DNA of 40,202 nucleotides, from positions 1 through 40,202 of the IMG/VR virus record IMGVR_UViG_3300034418_009450, one strand, 5' to 3'. This stretch comes from a virus. Under the pieces are notes generated by a model. It was not told the origin of the DNA. It ran no database searches and saw nothing but the letters and a program-made list of their open reading frames with translations. The position numbers were made by a program, and so were the translations under genes. Shown one piece after another: positions 6,606-15,010 of this stretch; the first letter of the stretch is position 1, and each line of letters starts with the position of its first letter.

Positions 6606-6613
6606 ATATTTAT
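6606..6613 (+). promoter_or_regulatory. Late-type motif ATATTTAT, 3 nt before an ATG
   Basis: ATATTTAT, directly after the terminator at 6573 and 3 nt before the ATG at 6617. No Shine-Dalgarno sequence can fit, so the mRNA may be leaderless. Confidence 0.5.
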
Positions 6614-6616
6614 ATT

Positions 6617-8671
6617 ATGCGAAAACTCCTTTTAATATTTTTGTTTCTCTGTGGCTGCTCAAAGGCTCCAACATTTACACCCATAGCTCTTGCGGACGCA
6701 GGCACTTATAAGCCGCCTGTGGGCGATGTAGGCTCCGTGAAGGACACTGTTGAAGACACTACTTCTCTACCAGATACGACGACTCCGGTGGAGGACACTT
6801 TTACCCAACCTGATACAACCGCTGATGCAGGTATCGACACAACTGATACCACTCCTGCACCCGATACAACAAAACCTGACACTGCTCCTGTGAAAACCTG
6901 TGTGGATAACGACGGCGACGGTTATGGTCTTGGATGCTACAAAGGTGGCGACTGTGATGATAATAACCCAAACTTTGCCACCATCTGCCCCGACTGCTCA
7001 AAACAAAACTGGGAGGGCTGTCCTTGTAAGTCAACAGCAGCAAACTGTTATTCAGGCGACCCACAGTGGATAGGTAAGGGTATATGCCAAGCCGGTGTTC
7101 AAATATGCAAGTCTGGTTATTGGGGAATGTGTACTGGCGAGAGTTTACCTTATCCCGAGTCCTGTGACGGTAAAGATAATAACTGTAACGGACTTATTGA
7201 CGAAGGAGTTCTTTCTTCTTGCGGAACTTGCGACCTTTCTTGTGTGAAACAACAACTAGGACCAGACTTCGGCAAACCCTTTGATATCAATGGTAAAAAG
7301 GGTCTCAAAATAAATGCTAATGGTTACATAGAGTTAGACATAGGCAAAACCTCCACAAACTTAAACCACATTTGGATCGCAAACTCTTCTGAGAACACTG
7401 TCTCAAAACTAAACACTAAAACAGGTGTCGAGGAAGGTCGTTATAGTATTTGTTCTAACCCTTCTCGCACATCTGTGGACCTTAACGGTGACTGTTGGAT
7501 AGGTTGTCGTGGAGATGGCTCAGTTGCGAAGATAAGAGTGAATAAAAAAGATTGTGTCGATAAAAACGGTAATGGTTCTATTGATACTTCCTCTGGCAAA
7601 AATATTGTTTCAGGTGACGAGTGTATCCAGTTTATTGTAAACCCCGATGGTTCAACCGTTGCCCGTGCAGCAGGAGTTGATAAAGACAACCATGCTTGGT
7701 TTGGTTTTTGGAACAGCAAACGACTTCGCAGGTTGGAACCAACCGCTGGAAAGTCCGTAGACCAAATAAACATCGGTTGTAACCCTTATGGACTTGTTAT
7801 TGACCAAAAGGGTATTATTTGGATTGCTGGTCGTGGTTGTTCTGCTCTTTTACGAGTTGACCCTGTTACCAAAGCAGTTCAAAATGTGGGCAAGGGCGGT
7901 GGTTCGCCTTACGGCATTAATGTAGACATGTTTGGTCGTATTTGGGTAGCGGACACAACAACTTCTTCTTCTCGCTATGACCCTGTGACTAATAAATGGG
8001 TTACGGTCAAGCATAACAATAGAAGCCGTGGCATCGCAACTTCTAACGATGGACATGTTTATGTTGCTCTTGATACAACTTCCTCAGTAGCAAAAATAAA
8101 TGTTATTACTCTCACCGTAATGAGCCACATCTCGTTAGGCTCTGGTAGATACCCTGTGGGCATCGCTGTGGACTATGATGGGTTTGTATGGGCTGTAAAC
8201 CAACAAAAGGCTTCTGCTACAAAGGTCAACCCAAACACAAACTCAGTTGTTGGCGAGTATTCCGTGGGTAAAGGTCCATACACCTACTCAGACATGACCG
8301 GATACACCCTTCATAACTACACAGCACCAAAGGGAGACTTTCAACACACATTTGGCTATGGTGGTTGGGGAGGCACTGTTGCTGAAACAAAAACAACTAC
8401 GGAGTGGGAACAAATAGACCTTGAGTTTGTGACCCCCGAAGATTCTTTTATTGACCTCCGATACAGAGTGGCTGACGACCTCAAACTAATGGATACAACC
8501 CCGTGGTCTAAAAAGGTTGGACCTTTCCCGCCAAACAAGTTTCCCTACAAGTTGCAGGGTGTAAAAGGCAGGTTCTTGCAGGTTGAGGTTTTTATGCAAG
8601 CGAGTAAAAACAAAATATCCCCAGTTATCAAGTCTCTCGCTGCAAAGGGCAAGACGATAGTGCTACAATAA
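6617..8671 (+). CDS. Lipoprotein with MopE-type metal-binding motifs and beta-propeller
   Basis: 684 residues from the ATG at 6617. A signal peptide (MRKLLLIFLFL) ends in a lipobox LCGC with Cys14 as the likely lipid site. A long Asp/Thr/Pro-rich stalk follows, then a Cys-rich part with DNDGDG and CDGKDNNCNGLIDEG, the repeats of MopE-like and type-3-thrombospondin-like proteins that bind metal ions. The C-terminal half has repeated blades with (I/V)W(I/V)A and Gly-(I/V)-xxD, as in NHL/virginiamycin-B-lyase-like propellers. Such proteins are typical of Myxococcota outer surfaces. In a phage this may be made in the infected host and alter its surface (for example superinfection exclusion), or be a captured host gene; both are inferences. 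Confidence 0.8.
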   Translation: MRKLLLIFLFLCGCSKAPTFTPIALADAGTYKPPVGDVGSVKDTVEDTTSLPDTTTPVEDTFTQPDTTADAGIDTTDTTPAPDTTKPDTAPVKTCVDNDGDGYGLGCYKGGDCDDNNPNFATICPDCSKQNWEGCPCKSTAANCYSGDPQWIGKGICQAGVQICKSGYWGMCTGESLPYPESCDGKDNNCNGLIDEGVLSSCGTCDLSCVKQQLGPDFGKPFDINGKKGLKINANGYIELDIGKTSTNLNHIWIANSSENTVSKLNTKTGVEEGRYSICSNPSRTSVDLNGDCWIGCRGDGSVAKIRVNKKDCVDKNGNGSIDTSSGKNIVSGDECIQFIVNPDGSTVARAAGVDKDNHAWFGFWNSKRLRRLEPTAGKSVDQINIGCNPYGLVIDQKGIIWIAGRGCSALLRVDPVTKAVQNVGKGGGSPYGINVDMFGRIWVADTTTSSSRYDPVTNKWVTVKHNNRSRGIATSNDGHVYVALDTTSSVAKINVITLTVMSHISLGSGRYPVGIAVDYDGFVWAVNQQKASATKVNPNTNSVVGEYSVGKGPYTYSDMTGYTLHNYTAPKGDFQHTFGYGGWGGTVAETKTTTEWEQIDLEFVTPEDSFIDLRYRVADDLKLMDTTPWSKKVGPFPPNKFPYKLQGVKGRFLQVEVFMQASKNKISPVIKSLAAKGKTIVLQ

Positions 8672-8673
8672 GA

Positions 8674-8681
8674 CTACTTAT
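8674..8681 (+). promoter_or_regulatory. Late-type motif CTACTTAT, 3 nt before an ATG
   Basis: CTACTTAT, 3 nt before the ATG at 8685 of the first packaged-effector gene. There is no Shine-Dalgarno sequence. It would drive the operon 8685-13185. Confidence 0.5.
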
Positions 8682-8684
8682 TGC

Positions 8685-9455
8685 ATGGACTATGAGAAGA
8701 TACGCAGCCTTTGGCAAGAGTTCCTTTTAGAGCAAGAAAAACCATTTGGAAAAAAGTTCTTTGTTGACCGCGATGGCGAAGCAAAAGAACCAGAGTATTC
8801 TGAGCTTGGCGATTATTCTCCCGAAGACTTTTCCCAACTTTTCAACAAATACTGGTCAGACTACACACAACAAAGCTCCAAGAGTTCCAAAACAGAGGTG
8901 CTGCCTTTTCTAAAAGTTATTTACAAACTTTACCAAGAAAAGCATCCTCTTATTAGAGAATACCTACAAGAGCTTACTCCACCTTCTGGTTTAAAAGTTT
9001 ATCGTGGTCGCAGCAAAATGTCTCTTGCGAAAGCAAAGGGGCTTATCGACCCCAACAAGCCGCTAGAACCTAAGAAAGCTTATGTTTATAGAAGTCCAGA
9101 CCTTTACTACACACCCCGAGCAGGCGACTTTACTTCTTGGTCTTTAAAAGAAAGTATTGCAGAAGAGTTCTCAGAAATCTCAACAGCTTATGCTAACCCA
9201 GAACTTTACTTTGTTGAAGAACCTGTTATCAACATGATAATGGTGGCTAGTAGCGATGAGCCAGGGTTTTTATTCAACCCCGATGCTGTATCCAGCCAAC
9301 ACATTAGAGAAAGAGAACTTATTTATGTTTCTCCAAAACCTCTCAAACTTTTTGAGACTCTTTATGTTTATGTGCCTCCCGAGGAAAACGTTGACATTAG
9401 TGATAAAGGTGTGGCGGCAGACATTTTGAACCAAATGATTGGAGAGAACAAATGA
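8685..9455 (+). CDS. ADP-ribosyltransferase-like protein, probably packaged in the head
   Basis: 256 residues. The N-terminus IRSLWQEFLLE ends in L-L-E, a possible prohead-protease site. The C-terminal part has the R-S-E layout of arginine-type ADP-ribosyltransferases: Arg107 in VYRGRS, the TSWS strand (150-153) and E209-x-E211 in RERELIY. Known: T4 Alt is a packaged ADP-ribosyltransferase injected to modify host RNA polymerase. This protein is much smaller than Alt. Its domain is a close relative of the central module of the large protein at 15023 (shared VYRG, GLIDPN, TSWS). Target unknown. Confidence 0.72.
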   Translation: MDYEKIRSLWQEFLLEQEKPFGKKFFVDRDGEAKEPEYSELGDYSPEDFSQLFNKYWSDYTQQSSKSSKTEVLPFLKVIYKLYQEKHPLIREYLQELTPPSGLKVYRGRSKMSLAKAKGLIDPNKPLEPKKAYVYRSPDLYYTPRAGDFTSWSLKESIAEEFSEISTAYANPELYFVEEPVINMIMVASSDEPGFLFNPDAVSSQHIRERELIYVSPKPLKLFETLYVYVPPEENVDISDKGVAADILNQMIGENK

Positions 9456-10168
9456 AGAAACTCTTAGAAAGCTGGAAGAAGTTTTTAGAAGAAGACGAAC
9501 AAGCCCGTGCAAACTTTGCCAAGGGTTTGGAAAAAGTTTCACCCGATATTAGAGACCAAGCCAGCATAGATTTTGGAACTATGGCAAAGGCTGGCAGAGC
9601 CATAAAACAACTTTACGCAAAAGAAGCTGACCGTGCCTTTCTTGACTCCCTAAAAACTATTCACTGGGGTCGTAGAATGGACATTATGAACCTTATCAAA
9701 GACTACCAGAGCCTCAAGCGAGACGAGTTAAGTGCTTCTGTCTATCTTCCAAACGAAGCCGTTTATAAAGTAGGACCGTGGGGTCTGGACTTTGGTATTC
9801 TTATCAAAGGTTACATTACGCTACTCGCCAACAACATGGACGACATTTCCTCTGGTGCTGGTGCTGCATACAAAAGAGAACTACCACCTGAAAGAACCGC
9901 TTCCTCTGGTGCAAACAAAGGCGTTGGCAGAGTTCGTTATCCCGGCGACTACGAAAAGTTCAAAATCTTTGTTTTCGACAAAGAAGACTACGACCCAGAT
10001 AAAGATTGGGCAGGTGGTCCGCGCAACGAAGCACTTGTGGATAACTGGAAAATAGAAGCAGTCATTGTTCCCGACACCCCAGACGGCAGAGCAATGAAAA
10101 ACAATTTCAGCAAATACTTGGAGAGCGTGGGCATCGACGCAAAAGTCGTGACCGCTGGGGAACTATAA
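9452..10168 (+). CDS. Putative packaged protein with MKKLLESWKKFLEE leader, unknown domain
   Basis: 238 residues; starts in an ATGA overlap with the previous stop. The leader MKKLLESWKKFLEE matches the others in the cluster, with a possible cut after Glu14. The rest has no family I recognise: a helical part (about 15-100), a Gly/Ala-rich loop, then alternating strands (KFKIFVFDKEDYDP, IEAVIVPDTPDG) that look like an alpha/beta domain. By context it is a candidate injected effector. Confidence 0.6.
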   Translation: MKKLLESWKKFLEEDEQARANFAKGLEKVSPDIRDQASIDFGTMAKAGRAIKQLYAKEADRAFLDSLKTIHWGRRMDIMNLIKDYQSLKRDELSASVYLPNEAVYKVGPWGLDFGILIKGYITLLANNMDDISSGAGAAYKRELPPERTASSGANKGVGRVRYPGDYEKFKIFVFDKEDYDPDKDWAGGPRNEALVDNWKIEAVIVPDTPDGRAMKNNFSKYLESVGIDAKVVTAGEL

Positions 10169-10587
10169 TGAAACAACTGCTTGAAAACTGGAATAAATTC
10201 CTCAACGAAGTTTCTATGCTTCCAGTAGGCTTTCTAGAAGGCAGCGTTTATAAAGAACCACTTTATCATGGTTCTGACTATCTTCTAAAAGACGGAGAAC
10301 AACTCGACCCTTCCTTGGGTGGAGAATACGGTATTTATTTATCTCCCTCACGAAGATACGCTAGAACCTACGGCAAGCACCTTTACACAGTTTTCGCTAA
10401 CATCAAGAACCCACTTTATGTCGAAGGCAAATACGAAATCTCACCAAAAGACTTGACAAAGGAAGACGCCGAGAACCTAAAAGAAAAAGGCTATGACAGT
10501 ATTGTCGTAACAAACAACAGCATCGATGACGCAACAGAGGTTGTGGTGTTTGACCCAAACCAACTGCACATTATGGAGACAAGCTAA
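10168..10587 (+). CDS. Small ADP-ribosyltransferase-like (PolyVal type) packaged protein
   Basis: 139 residues. Leader MKQLLENWNKFLNE, then PLYHGS (32-36), YGIYLSPS (54-61) with ARTYG, IKNPLYV and KGYDSIVV, ending in TEVVVFDPNQL (123-133). This series is the hallmark of the ADP-ribosyltransferase fold found in phage polyvalent proteins, where His34, the Tyr/Ser strand and Glu124 would line the NAD pocket. Starts one base inside the previous stop codon. Target unknown. Confidence 0.68.
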   Translation: MKQLLENWNKFLNEVSMLPVGFLEGSVYKEPLYHGSDYLLKDGEQLDPSLGGEYGIYLSPSRRYARTYGKHLYTVFANIKNPLYVEGKYEISPKDLTKEDAENLKEKGYDSIVVTNNSIDDATEVVVFDPNQLHIMETS

Positions 10588-11402
10588 TGAAGCAACTCCT
10601 TGAAAACTGGAAGAGGTTTCTCAACGAAGACGTTTCCGTCAAAGTTCTTGGCTACATCAAGCCAGACAGCGCGTTCCACACTCTAAAAGAGTGGGAGGGC
10701 TTTGTGCGTCTTATGCTCGACAAACAAAAAGAAGGCAACAGCGTTCGTGGTGGAGAAATAACAGGCAGCGAAGAGTTTGCAAGTCTTATTTATGAGTTCT
10801 TTGGTTTTCAACTAAACACCGAGGTAGAAAGATACGACCTTCTTACCCGCAAAAATGTTATTGACTTTATTGAGGACTTTATCAACCACCGCTTCTGGGG
10901 CTTGAAACGCGAATACGAAAGTTATTTCCCAGACATAGACAAACTTCGCTTTGCTTATTTTTATTCTCGCGGAGATATGGAACCATACGTTCTTATTGAC
11001 GACGAATTCACAACACAGGTCTATGGCGGTCTTGACAACCCTATGGAACTAAAACACTATACGTCCGAGAGAGGAATAAAAAGAATCCAAGACGCTATTG
11101 ACAGCGGCAAGCCTTTTGACATTTCTTCTTTCACAGTTATAACAACACCTTTCTTTCGCCCTACCTCAGATAAAATAATAACTTTTACTGGGAACGTGAG
11201 AGCGGCATTTAGAAGCGACGTAAAGTCGTTTGCCACAGAAAGCGGCAGAAAAGCCGTCAACATGTATCGTTTGGAGTTTCCAGGCGAAGAAGAAAACCTG
11301 TGCGTCGATTTGGAGACGCTGTGTGCTGATGACCAAGACACTTCGTTGTGGAATGAGATTATTGCCACACCTATTGAAATACTGAGGGTAGAAGATAAAT
11401 GA
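10587..11402 (+). CDS. Putative packaged effector, possible ADP-ribosyltransferase fold
   Basis: 271 residues. Leader MKQLLENWKRFLNE is identical to that of the previous gene except for two residues. The C-terminal half has LKHYTSERGIKRIQDAI and later SLWNEIIATPIEILRVE. An HYTS...GI..I start and a late (N)E motif are seen in several ADP-ribosyltransferase-like toxins, but the match is too weak to name a family. TAATG overlap with the neighbour shows one operon. Confidence 0.55.
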   Translation: MKQLLENWKRFLNEDVSVKVLGYIKPDSAFHTLKEWEGFVRLMLDKQKEGNSVRGGEITGSEEFASLIYEFFGFQLNTEVERYDLLTRKNVIDFIEDFINHRFWGLKREYESYFPDIDKLRFAYFYSRGDMEPYVLIDDEFTTQVYGGLDNPMELKHYTSERGIKRIQDAIDSGKPFDISSFTVITTPFFRPTSDKIITFTGNVRAAFRSDVKSFATESGRKAVNMYRLEFPGEEENLCVDLETLCADDQDTSLWNEIIATPIEILRVEDK

Positions 11403-11941
11403 AAATACTACTAGAAAACTGGAAACATTTTCTAAACGAAAATAATAATTTCAAGCACAAAGGCAGCAGTGACTATTTTCGCGTTGAACTGCCCGGTATC
11501 GGTTATGCAGAAGGCGGCGAACATCTCAGATTCAAAGAGTGTCAAGCAGATGTTGATGCTTTGATGCAAACCCCTGAGTATCTTGCAGCAGAAGAAAAGT
11601 ATGTAGCGAACGCCAAGCCGCGCACCTCCATCGTAAAGGACGAAGAAACCGGCAAGTGGGTCGAAAAAGAGATAGGTCCAGCAAAGTTTCGACCGAAATT
11701 CTATGACATAAACAATGCTTGGATTCACAATGAAAAAAATCGTGGAAAGGGCTATGGCAAAGAAATTTACAAAGCATTTATCGAACAGGCAATTGAATAT
11801 TCAAAAAGGAATGGTGGCGTTTTTATCGGAGCGCACCATTGCACAATGGGCTCTGGCACTTCGGAAGCAGCTAAGAGAGTCTGGAAGTCTCTGGCAAAAG
11901 AATACACTTCTTCTGGTAATGTTATTTTTATAGGTTTGTAG
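11399..11941 (+). CDS. GNAT-like acetyltransferase, probably packaged
   Basis: 180 residues. Leader MKILLENWKHFLNE, then a GNAT core: the acetyl-CoA loop is R115-GKGYG-120 in NEKNRGKGYGKEIYKAFIEQA, with the following helix and an AAKRVWKSLAKEY segment that matches the last core helix. Known: phage-borne acetyltransferases are rare but in keeping with host modification. The substrate cannot be read from the sequence. ATGA overlap with the previous gene. Confidence 0.68.
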   Translation: MKILLENWKHFLNENNNFKHKGSSDYFRVELPGIGYAEGGEHLRFKECQADVDALMQTPEYLAAEEKYVANAKPRTSIVKDEETGKWVEKEIGPAKFRPKFYDINNAWIHNEKNRGKGYGKEIYKAFIEQAIEYSKRNGGVFIGAHHCTMGSGTSEAAKRVWKSLAKEYTSSGNVIFIGL

Positions 11942-11942
11942 A

Positions 11943-12185
11943 ATGAAGAAAGTTATTATCCTAACAATAGTTTTATTTGCTTTTATGAGCGATGCCTCTG
12001 CAAAAGGCAAAGACAAATCAAGGTTCTATGATTTCTCAGACCAAATGATTAACGGAGAAATCAAAAAGCCTTCAACTATTTATATAGACACAAGAACAAG
12101 AGCCAAGTTTGAAAAACTTTTAAAGCTCAAAAAGTCGTTTTACAAGGCGCTCATGTTGACAGCCAAGGAAGCCGCACTAAAATGA
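11943..12185 (+). CDS. Small secreted protein
   Basis: 80 residues. Residues 1-21 form a classical signal peptide (MKKVIILTIVLFAFMSDASA) with a likely cut after ASA. The mature part is short and basic with no recognised domain. It is the one member of this operon without the packaging leader; it starts one base after the previous stop and is overlapped by the next gene. Confidence 0.6.
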   Translation: MKKVIILTIVLFAFMSDASAKGKDKSRFYDFSDQMINGEIKKPSTIYIDTRTRAKFEKLLKLKKSFYKALMLTAKEAALK

Positions 12186-12973
12186 AGAAACTGTTAAAAG
12201 AATGGAAAGAGTTTCTTGTTGAAGAATTCGACAAAAATAAGTTCCCTTTCCCCGATACAGCCTCACAAGAAGAGGCTGACGCTATTTTTACAGGTGGTTT
12301 CAAAGATGGCGACCCAGATGATGACAAAATTGTCATAAATAAAAATGCCCCCTTTACTTGTCAACAACTAAACCCTTCACAAAAAGAAGTCCGTGTCACT
12401 GACGCTGTTGAATACGGTATGTGGATGCTTGAGGGTAAATACGAGATTGGTGGCAACTTGGGTGCTATTGTTTCCTCAGACGACTTTATTATGGATGGTC
12501 ATCACCGTTGGGCAGGCTCTTGGTTAGCCGGTGGTCCACAAACTAAAATGACAGCCGTTCAGGTTGGTCTTCCAAAAGACGAACTTATTCCTGTGCTCGC
12601 CGCTGTGGGAGACCACTTCCACCCAGGAAAACGCAACCCCGGTGCTACTGGCGGTGTGGCAAACATTTTTGACTCACCCGTCGAGGAAGTTGGTAAATAC
12701 ATTCGCAGACTAAACGAAGAAGACAACATTACAAAATACATGACAAAAGCCGAAGCTAACCGCATTACAGAAATGGTTGGTGGTATTGACGCTCTTATCG
12801 AGAAGTTTGAAAAGCACGCTGCTCAATTAAAAGAACAAAAAGGTGGTGGTGTTGATAGTCTTCCTCCAAGAGAGGAAATGCCAGTTATTAAATCATCCGA
12901 AGTAGAGCCAGCGGTTGATGCACTTGTGAAAGGTCAAGTTGATGTTTATTCACCTTACCGAAAAGAGGACTAA
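12182..12973 (+). CDS. ParB/sulfiredoxin-like protein, probably packaged
   Basis: 263 residues. Leader MKKLLKEWKEFLVE, then CQQLNPSQKEV (60-70) and the signature DGHHRW (105-110) of the ParB/Srx-like fold, which binds or hydrolyses nucleotides and in some phages acts as a nuclease. Similar DGHHRW proteins with an FLxE leader occur in marine phages to my knowledge. The tail is charged and probably flexible. Role after injection unknown. Confidence 0.68.
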   Translation: MKKLLKEWKEFLVEEFDKNKFPFPDTASQEEADAIFTGGFKDGDPDDDKIVINKNAPFTCQQLNPSQKEVRVTDAVEYGMWMLEGKYEIGGNLGAIVSSDDFIMDGHHRWAGSWLAGGPQTKMTAVQVGLPKDELIPVLAAVGDHFHPGKRNPGATGGVANIFDSPVEEVGKYIRRLNEEDNITKYMTKAEANRITEMVGGIDALIEKFEKHAAQLKEQKGGGVDSLPPREEMPVIKSSEVEPAVDALVKGQVDVYSPYRKED

Positions 12974-13185
12974 TGAAAACCGTCTCAGAACTTAAAAAAG
13001 AAATAATCGAACTAGAAAACAGGATAGCCCAGTTGGAAGACGAGAACGCTTCGCTGTGGTTTTTATTGGATGAACTAGAAAAGTCAAATGTCGCAGACCC
13101 TCGCTATAAAGAACAGTTTGAGGAAGTCTTTGGAAGAATAAGACAAATGACATTAATGACAACAAATAAAGCAGAAGAAGCTTGA
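12973..13185 (+). CDS. Small coiled-coil protein
   Basis: 70 residues. Residues 3-40 form a clear heptad coiled coil (LKKEIIELENRIAQLEDENASL). TAATG overlap with the ParB-like gene. Its TGA stop (13183-13185) is part of the -35 box of the next promoter. No family assigned. Confidence 0.6.
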   Translation: MKTVSELKKEIIELENRIAQLEDENASLWFLLDELEKSNVADPRYKEQFEEVFGRIRQMTLMTTNKAEEA

Positions 13186-13210
13186 CAAGAGAACGAAAAT
13201 GGGGTATAAA
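13182..13210 (+). promoter_or_regulatory. Sigma70-like promoter with ATG at the expected +1
   Basis: TTGACA (13182-13187), 17-bp spacer, TATAAA (13205-13210). The next ATG is at 13217, six bases after the -10 box, so the transcript may start at or near the start codon. Confidence 0.7.
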
Positions 13211-13216
13211 CAGGGT

Positions 13217-13348
13217 ATGAAAAAGGTCAAACTACGACGAGCCCGAAACCCCTACGTCGCAGAGATGCGTCATAAGCGTTCCGGTGCTCACAAAGACCGT
13301 AAAAAAGAAATGAGTCGTAAGGCTTGTAGAGAAAAAATTTCTTATTAA
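13217..13348 (+). CDS. 43-residue basic protein
   Basis: Starts MKKVKLRRARNPYVAEMR and continues with RSGAHKDRKKEMSRKACREK; about a third of residues are Lys or Arg. The RNP(Y/F)VA...GAH...KK..R pattern is shared by many small phage proteins of unknown function. No room for a normal ribosome-binding site after the predicted +1, so it may be translated leaderless. Confidence 0.6.
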   Translation: MKKVKLRRARNPYVAEMRHKRSGAHKDRKKEMSRKACREKISY

Positions 13349-13358
13349 GCGGAGGTGT

Positions 13359-13868
13359 GTGTTGGAACACAATCATGGTGCTGCCGTTTCCGGTGTTACT
13401 AGCGAAAAAACCCTAAAAGAGTTTTTAAATAAGCACGGTCGTAAACTTCTAAAAAACAAAAAAGAACTATCCGACGCCGGTTTGTTGAGTTTACACAAAC
13501 TTCAGGTTCCAGATAGTATGAGGAACCTTGACTCTGAGGAGCAGTATCACTATTTTTTGCACGATGGTATTGTGCCAAGTCTAAAATTAATGATCGAGAG
13601 CAAATACACAAAACAAAAGGGCACAACAGAAGAAAAAATCTGGTGTGACTACAGAAAGATCAAAAAAGGTGTGTATAATAATCCTAATGGTTTTGATCTG
13701 TGGTACATTATTTGGGGTCCGCAAGCCAGACGGCAACCAATCTATGCTGACTTTGAAAAAGAGGCTAATGAAGAGGGTCTGCCGGTCAAGGTTCTGCGAC
13801 TTGAAAGTCTAGCGGAGCTTGAACCACACATCACACAACGTATTAAAGAGCTAAACGGAGAACTATGA
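13359..13868 (+). CDS. Putative PD-(D/E)XK restriction-type nuclease
   Basis: 169 residues from a GTG at 13359; a TTG at 13362 is six bases from GGAGG (13351-13355) and may be the real start. Asp69, then E80-S-K82 in LKLMIESKYTKQKGTTEEKI fits the D...ExK active site. The GTTEEK segment right after it is common in type II restriction enzymes. A Trp-rich strand follows (DLWYIIWGP). It overlaps the Dam gene by 4 bases, which is the usual layout of a restriction-modification pair, though a phage could also use it to degrade host DNA. Confidence 0.5.
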   Translation: MLEHNHGAAVSGVTSEKTLKEFLNKHGRKLLKNKKELSDAGLLSLHKLQVPDSMRNLDSEEQYHYFLHDGIVPSLKLMIESKYTKQKGTTEEKIWCDYRKIKKGVYNNPNGFDLWYIIWGPQARRQPIYADFEKEANEEGLPVKVLRLESLAELEPHITQRIKELNGEL

Positions 13869-14725
13869 AAAATGCAACTATTAAACCACCGTTCAAGTGG
13901 ACAGGTGGCAAAAACAGAATGCGAGACCAATACCGTGATATCTTTGCACCACCAGATGGAAATATTGACACATTTGTTGATATGTTCTGTGGGGCTTGTT
14001 CTGTTTCCCTTTGGGTTGCAGAAAACTATCCCGATACAAAGATTGTTCTAAATGACTTTAACTCTGAGTTGATGGAGTTGTATCGAGTCTTTCAGGAAGA
14101 GTATGAGCCCTTTGAAAAACAATATCTTGCTAATGTCAACAAGCTTCTTCCGATGGAACACGCAGACCGTAAAAAGTTCTATTATGAAGTGCGAGAAAAA
14201 TATTGTCACCATTGGGAAGAAAACCCAACTTGGGAAAATGCCGCTGACTTGTTTTTTATGATGCGTATTAACTTTAACGGAATGTGGAAGGCATATCATA
14301 AATGCAACGGAAGGTATTCTACCCCTCCTGGCACACTTACCCAAAAAGATAAGTTTTTCAAGGTTGATGAGATTAGAAAGTTTAAAAGCTTTTTAGATAA
14401 GTGTGAGCTTAGAAGTGGAGACTTCGGTGAACTAACAGAGTGGATGAAGCCTGGGACATATTACTACGCTGACCCTCCATATAGAGATTCTATTGTAGAA
14501 TATAAAGATGCTTTCTCTGAAGAAGATCAGGTTCGCTTGGCTGAATTCTTAAAAGAAGCTGACAGTGTTGGTTGCTGGTTCTCAGAGTCCAATAAAGAAA
14601 TTGGGGATGGCTTTTGGGAAATACATCTTGGCGAATACAAAATTCACGACATGAGTGCCAAGTATACCGCTGGTCGTGGCAAGACACTCAAAAACGTAAA
14701 AGAAGTTCTAATCACTAATTTCTAG
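13865..14725 (+). CDS. dam: DNA adenine-N6 methyltransferase, Dam/D12 class
   Basis: 286 residues. FKWTGGK (10-16) is motif X/SAM-binding of the D12 class, FVDMFCGACSVSL (37-49) is motif I and DPPY (203-206) is the catalytic motif IV. KWTGGK...DPPY order makes it an alpha-class enzyme, as E. coli and T4 Dam. It methylates adenine in a short site; the site cannot be told from sequence. ATGA overlap with the putative nuclease gene. Its end ISRF-type neighbour at 14735 is separately translated. Confidence 0.88.
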   Translation: MKNATIKPPFKWTGGKNRMRDQYRDIFAPPDGNIDTFVDMFCGACSVSLWVAENYPDTKIVLNDFNSELMELYRVFQEEYEPFEKQYLANVNKLLPMEHADRKKFYYEVREKYCHHWEENPTWENAADLFFMMRINFNGMWKAYHKCNGRYSTPPGTLTQKDKFFKVDEIRKFKSFLDKCELRSGDFGELTEWMKPGTYYYADPPYRDSIVEYKDAFSEEDQVRLAEFLKEADSVGCWFSESNKEIGDGFWEIHLGEYKIHDMSAKYTAGRGKTLKNVKEVLITNF

Positions 14726-14734
14726 GAGCACAAA

Positions 14735-14962
14735 ATGATTAGTCGTTTCAAAATCGGTCAACACCTTATGAGTCCAGACGGAAAACTTAAAGGACCAATT
14801 ATGGAGATTACCTATCAAAAAGTCACAGACTTTAAGGGTGGTCTTGTAAAGGTTCCGATTCTCCACCTAGAATATGGCTTCTCCAAGCATTTCAAGGTCC
14901 GTGAAGACCTTCTTTACAACTACTCGTCTGTTGACCCTGATGGAGTAATAAACGAGCCTTAG
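14735..14962 (+). CDS. Small SH3-like protein, FKIGQHL type
   Basis: 75 residues: MISRFKIGQHLMSPDGK, GPIMEITYQKV and VKVPILHLEYG strands. It resembles the KRGDLV mini-barrels in layout (FKxGxxL start, then a turn and a Val/Ile strand) but is more diverged. AGGAG at 14725 sets the start. It is the last gene before the terminator at 14987. Confidence 0.58.
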   Translation: MISRFKIGQHLMSPDGKLKGPIMEITYQKVTDFKGGLVKVPILHLEYGFSKHFKVREDLLYNYSSVDPDGVINEP

Positions 14963-14986
14963 AAGCTAAAATAAAACGTAAAATGT

Positions 14987-15006
14987 AAAGCCCCTTCTGG
15001 GGCTTT
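14987..15006 (+). terminator. Hairpin terminator with weak T tail
   Basis: AAAGCCCC (14987-14994), loop TTCT, GGGGCTTT (14999-15006), then CTTACTATTT. Directly followed by a late-type motif. Confidence 0.7.
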
Positions 15007-15010
15007 CTTA

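Noticed and set aside
12076-12084. CTATTTAT within coding sequence (also near 23354 and 37007)
   Set aside because: These copies lie in the middle of genes, have no start codon at the fixed distance and are expected by chance in AT-rich DNA.
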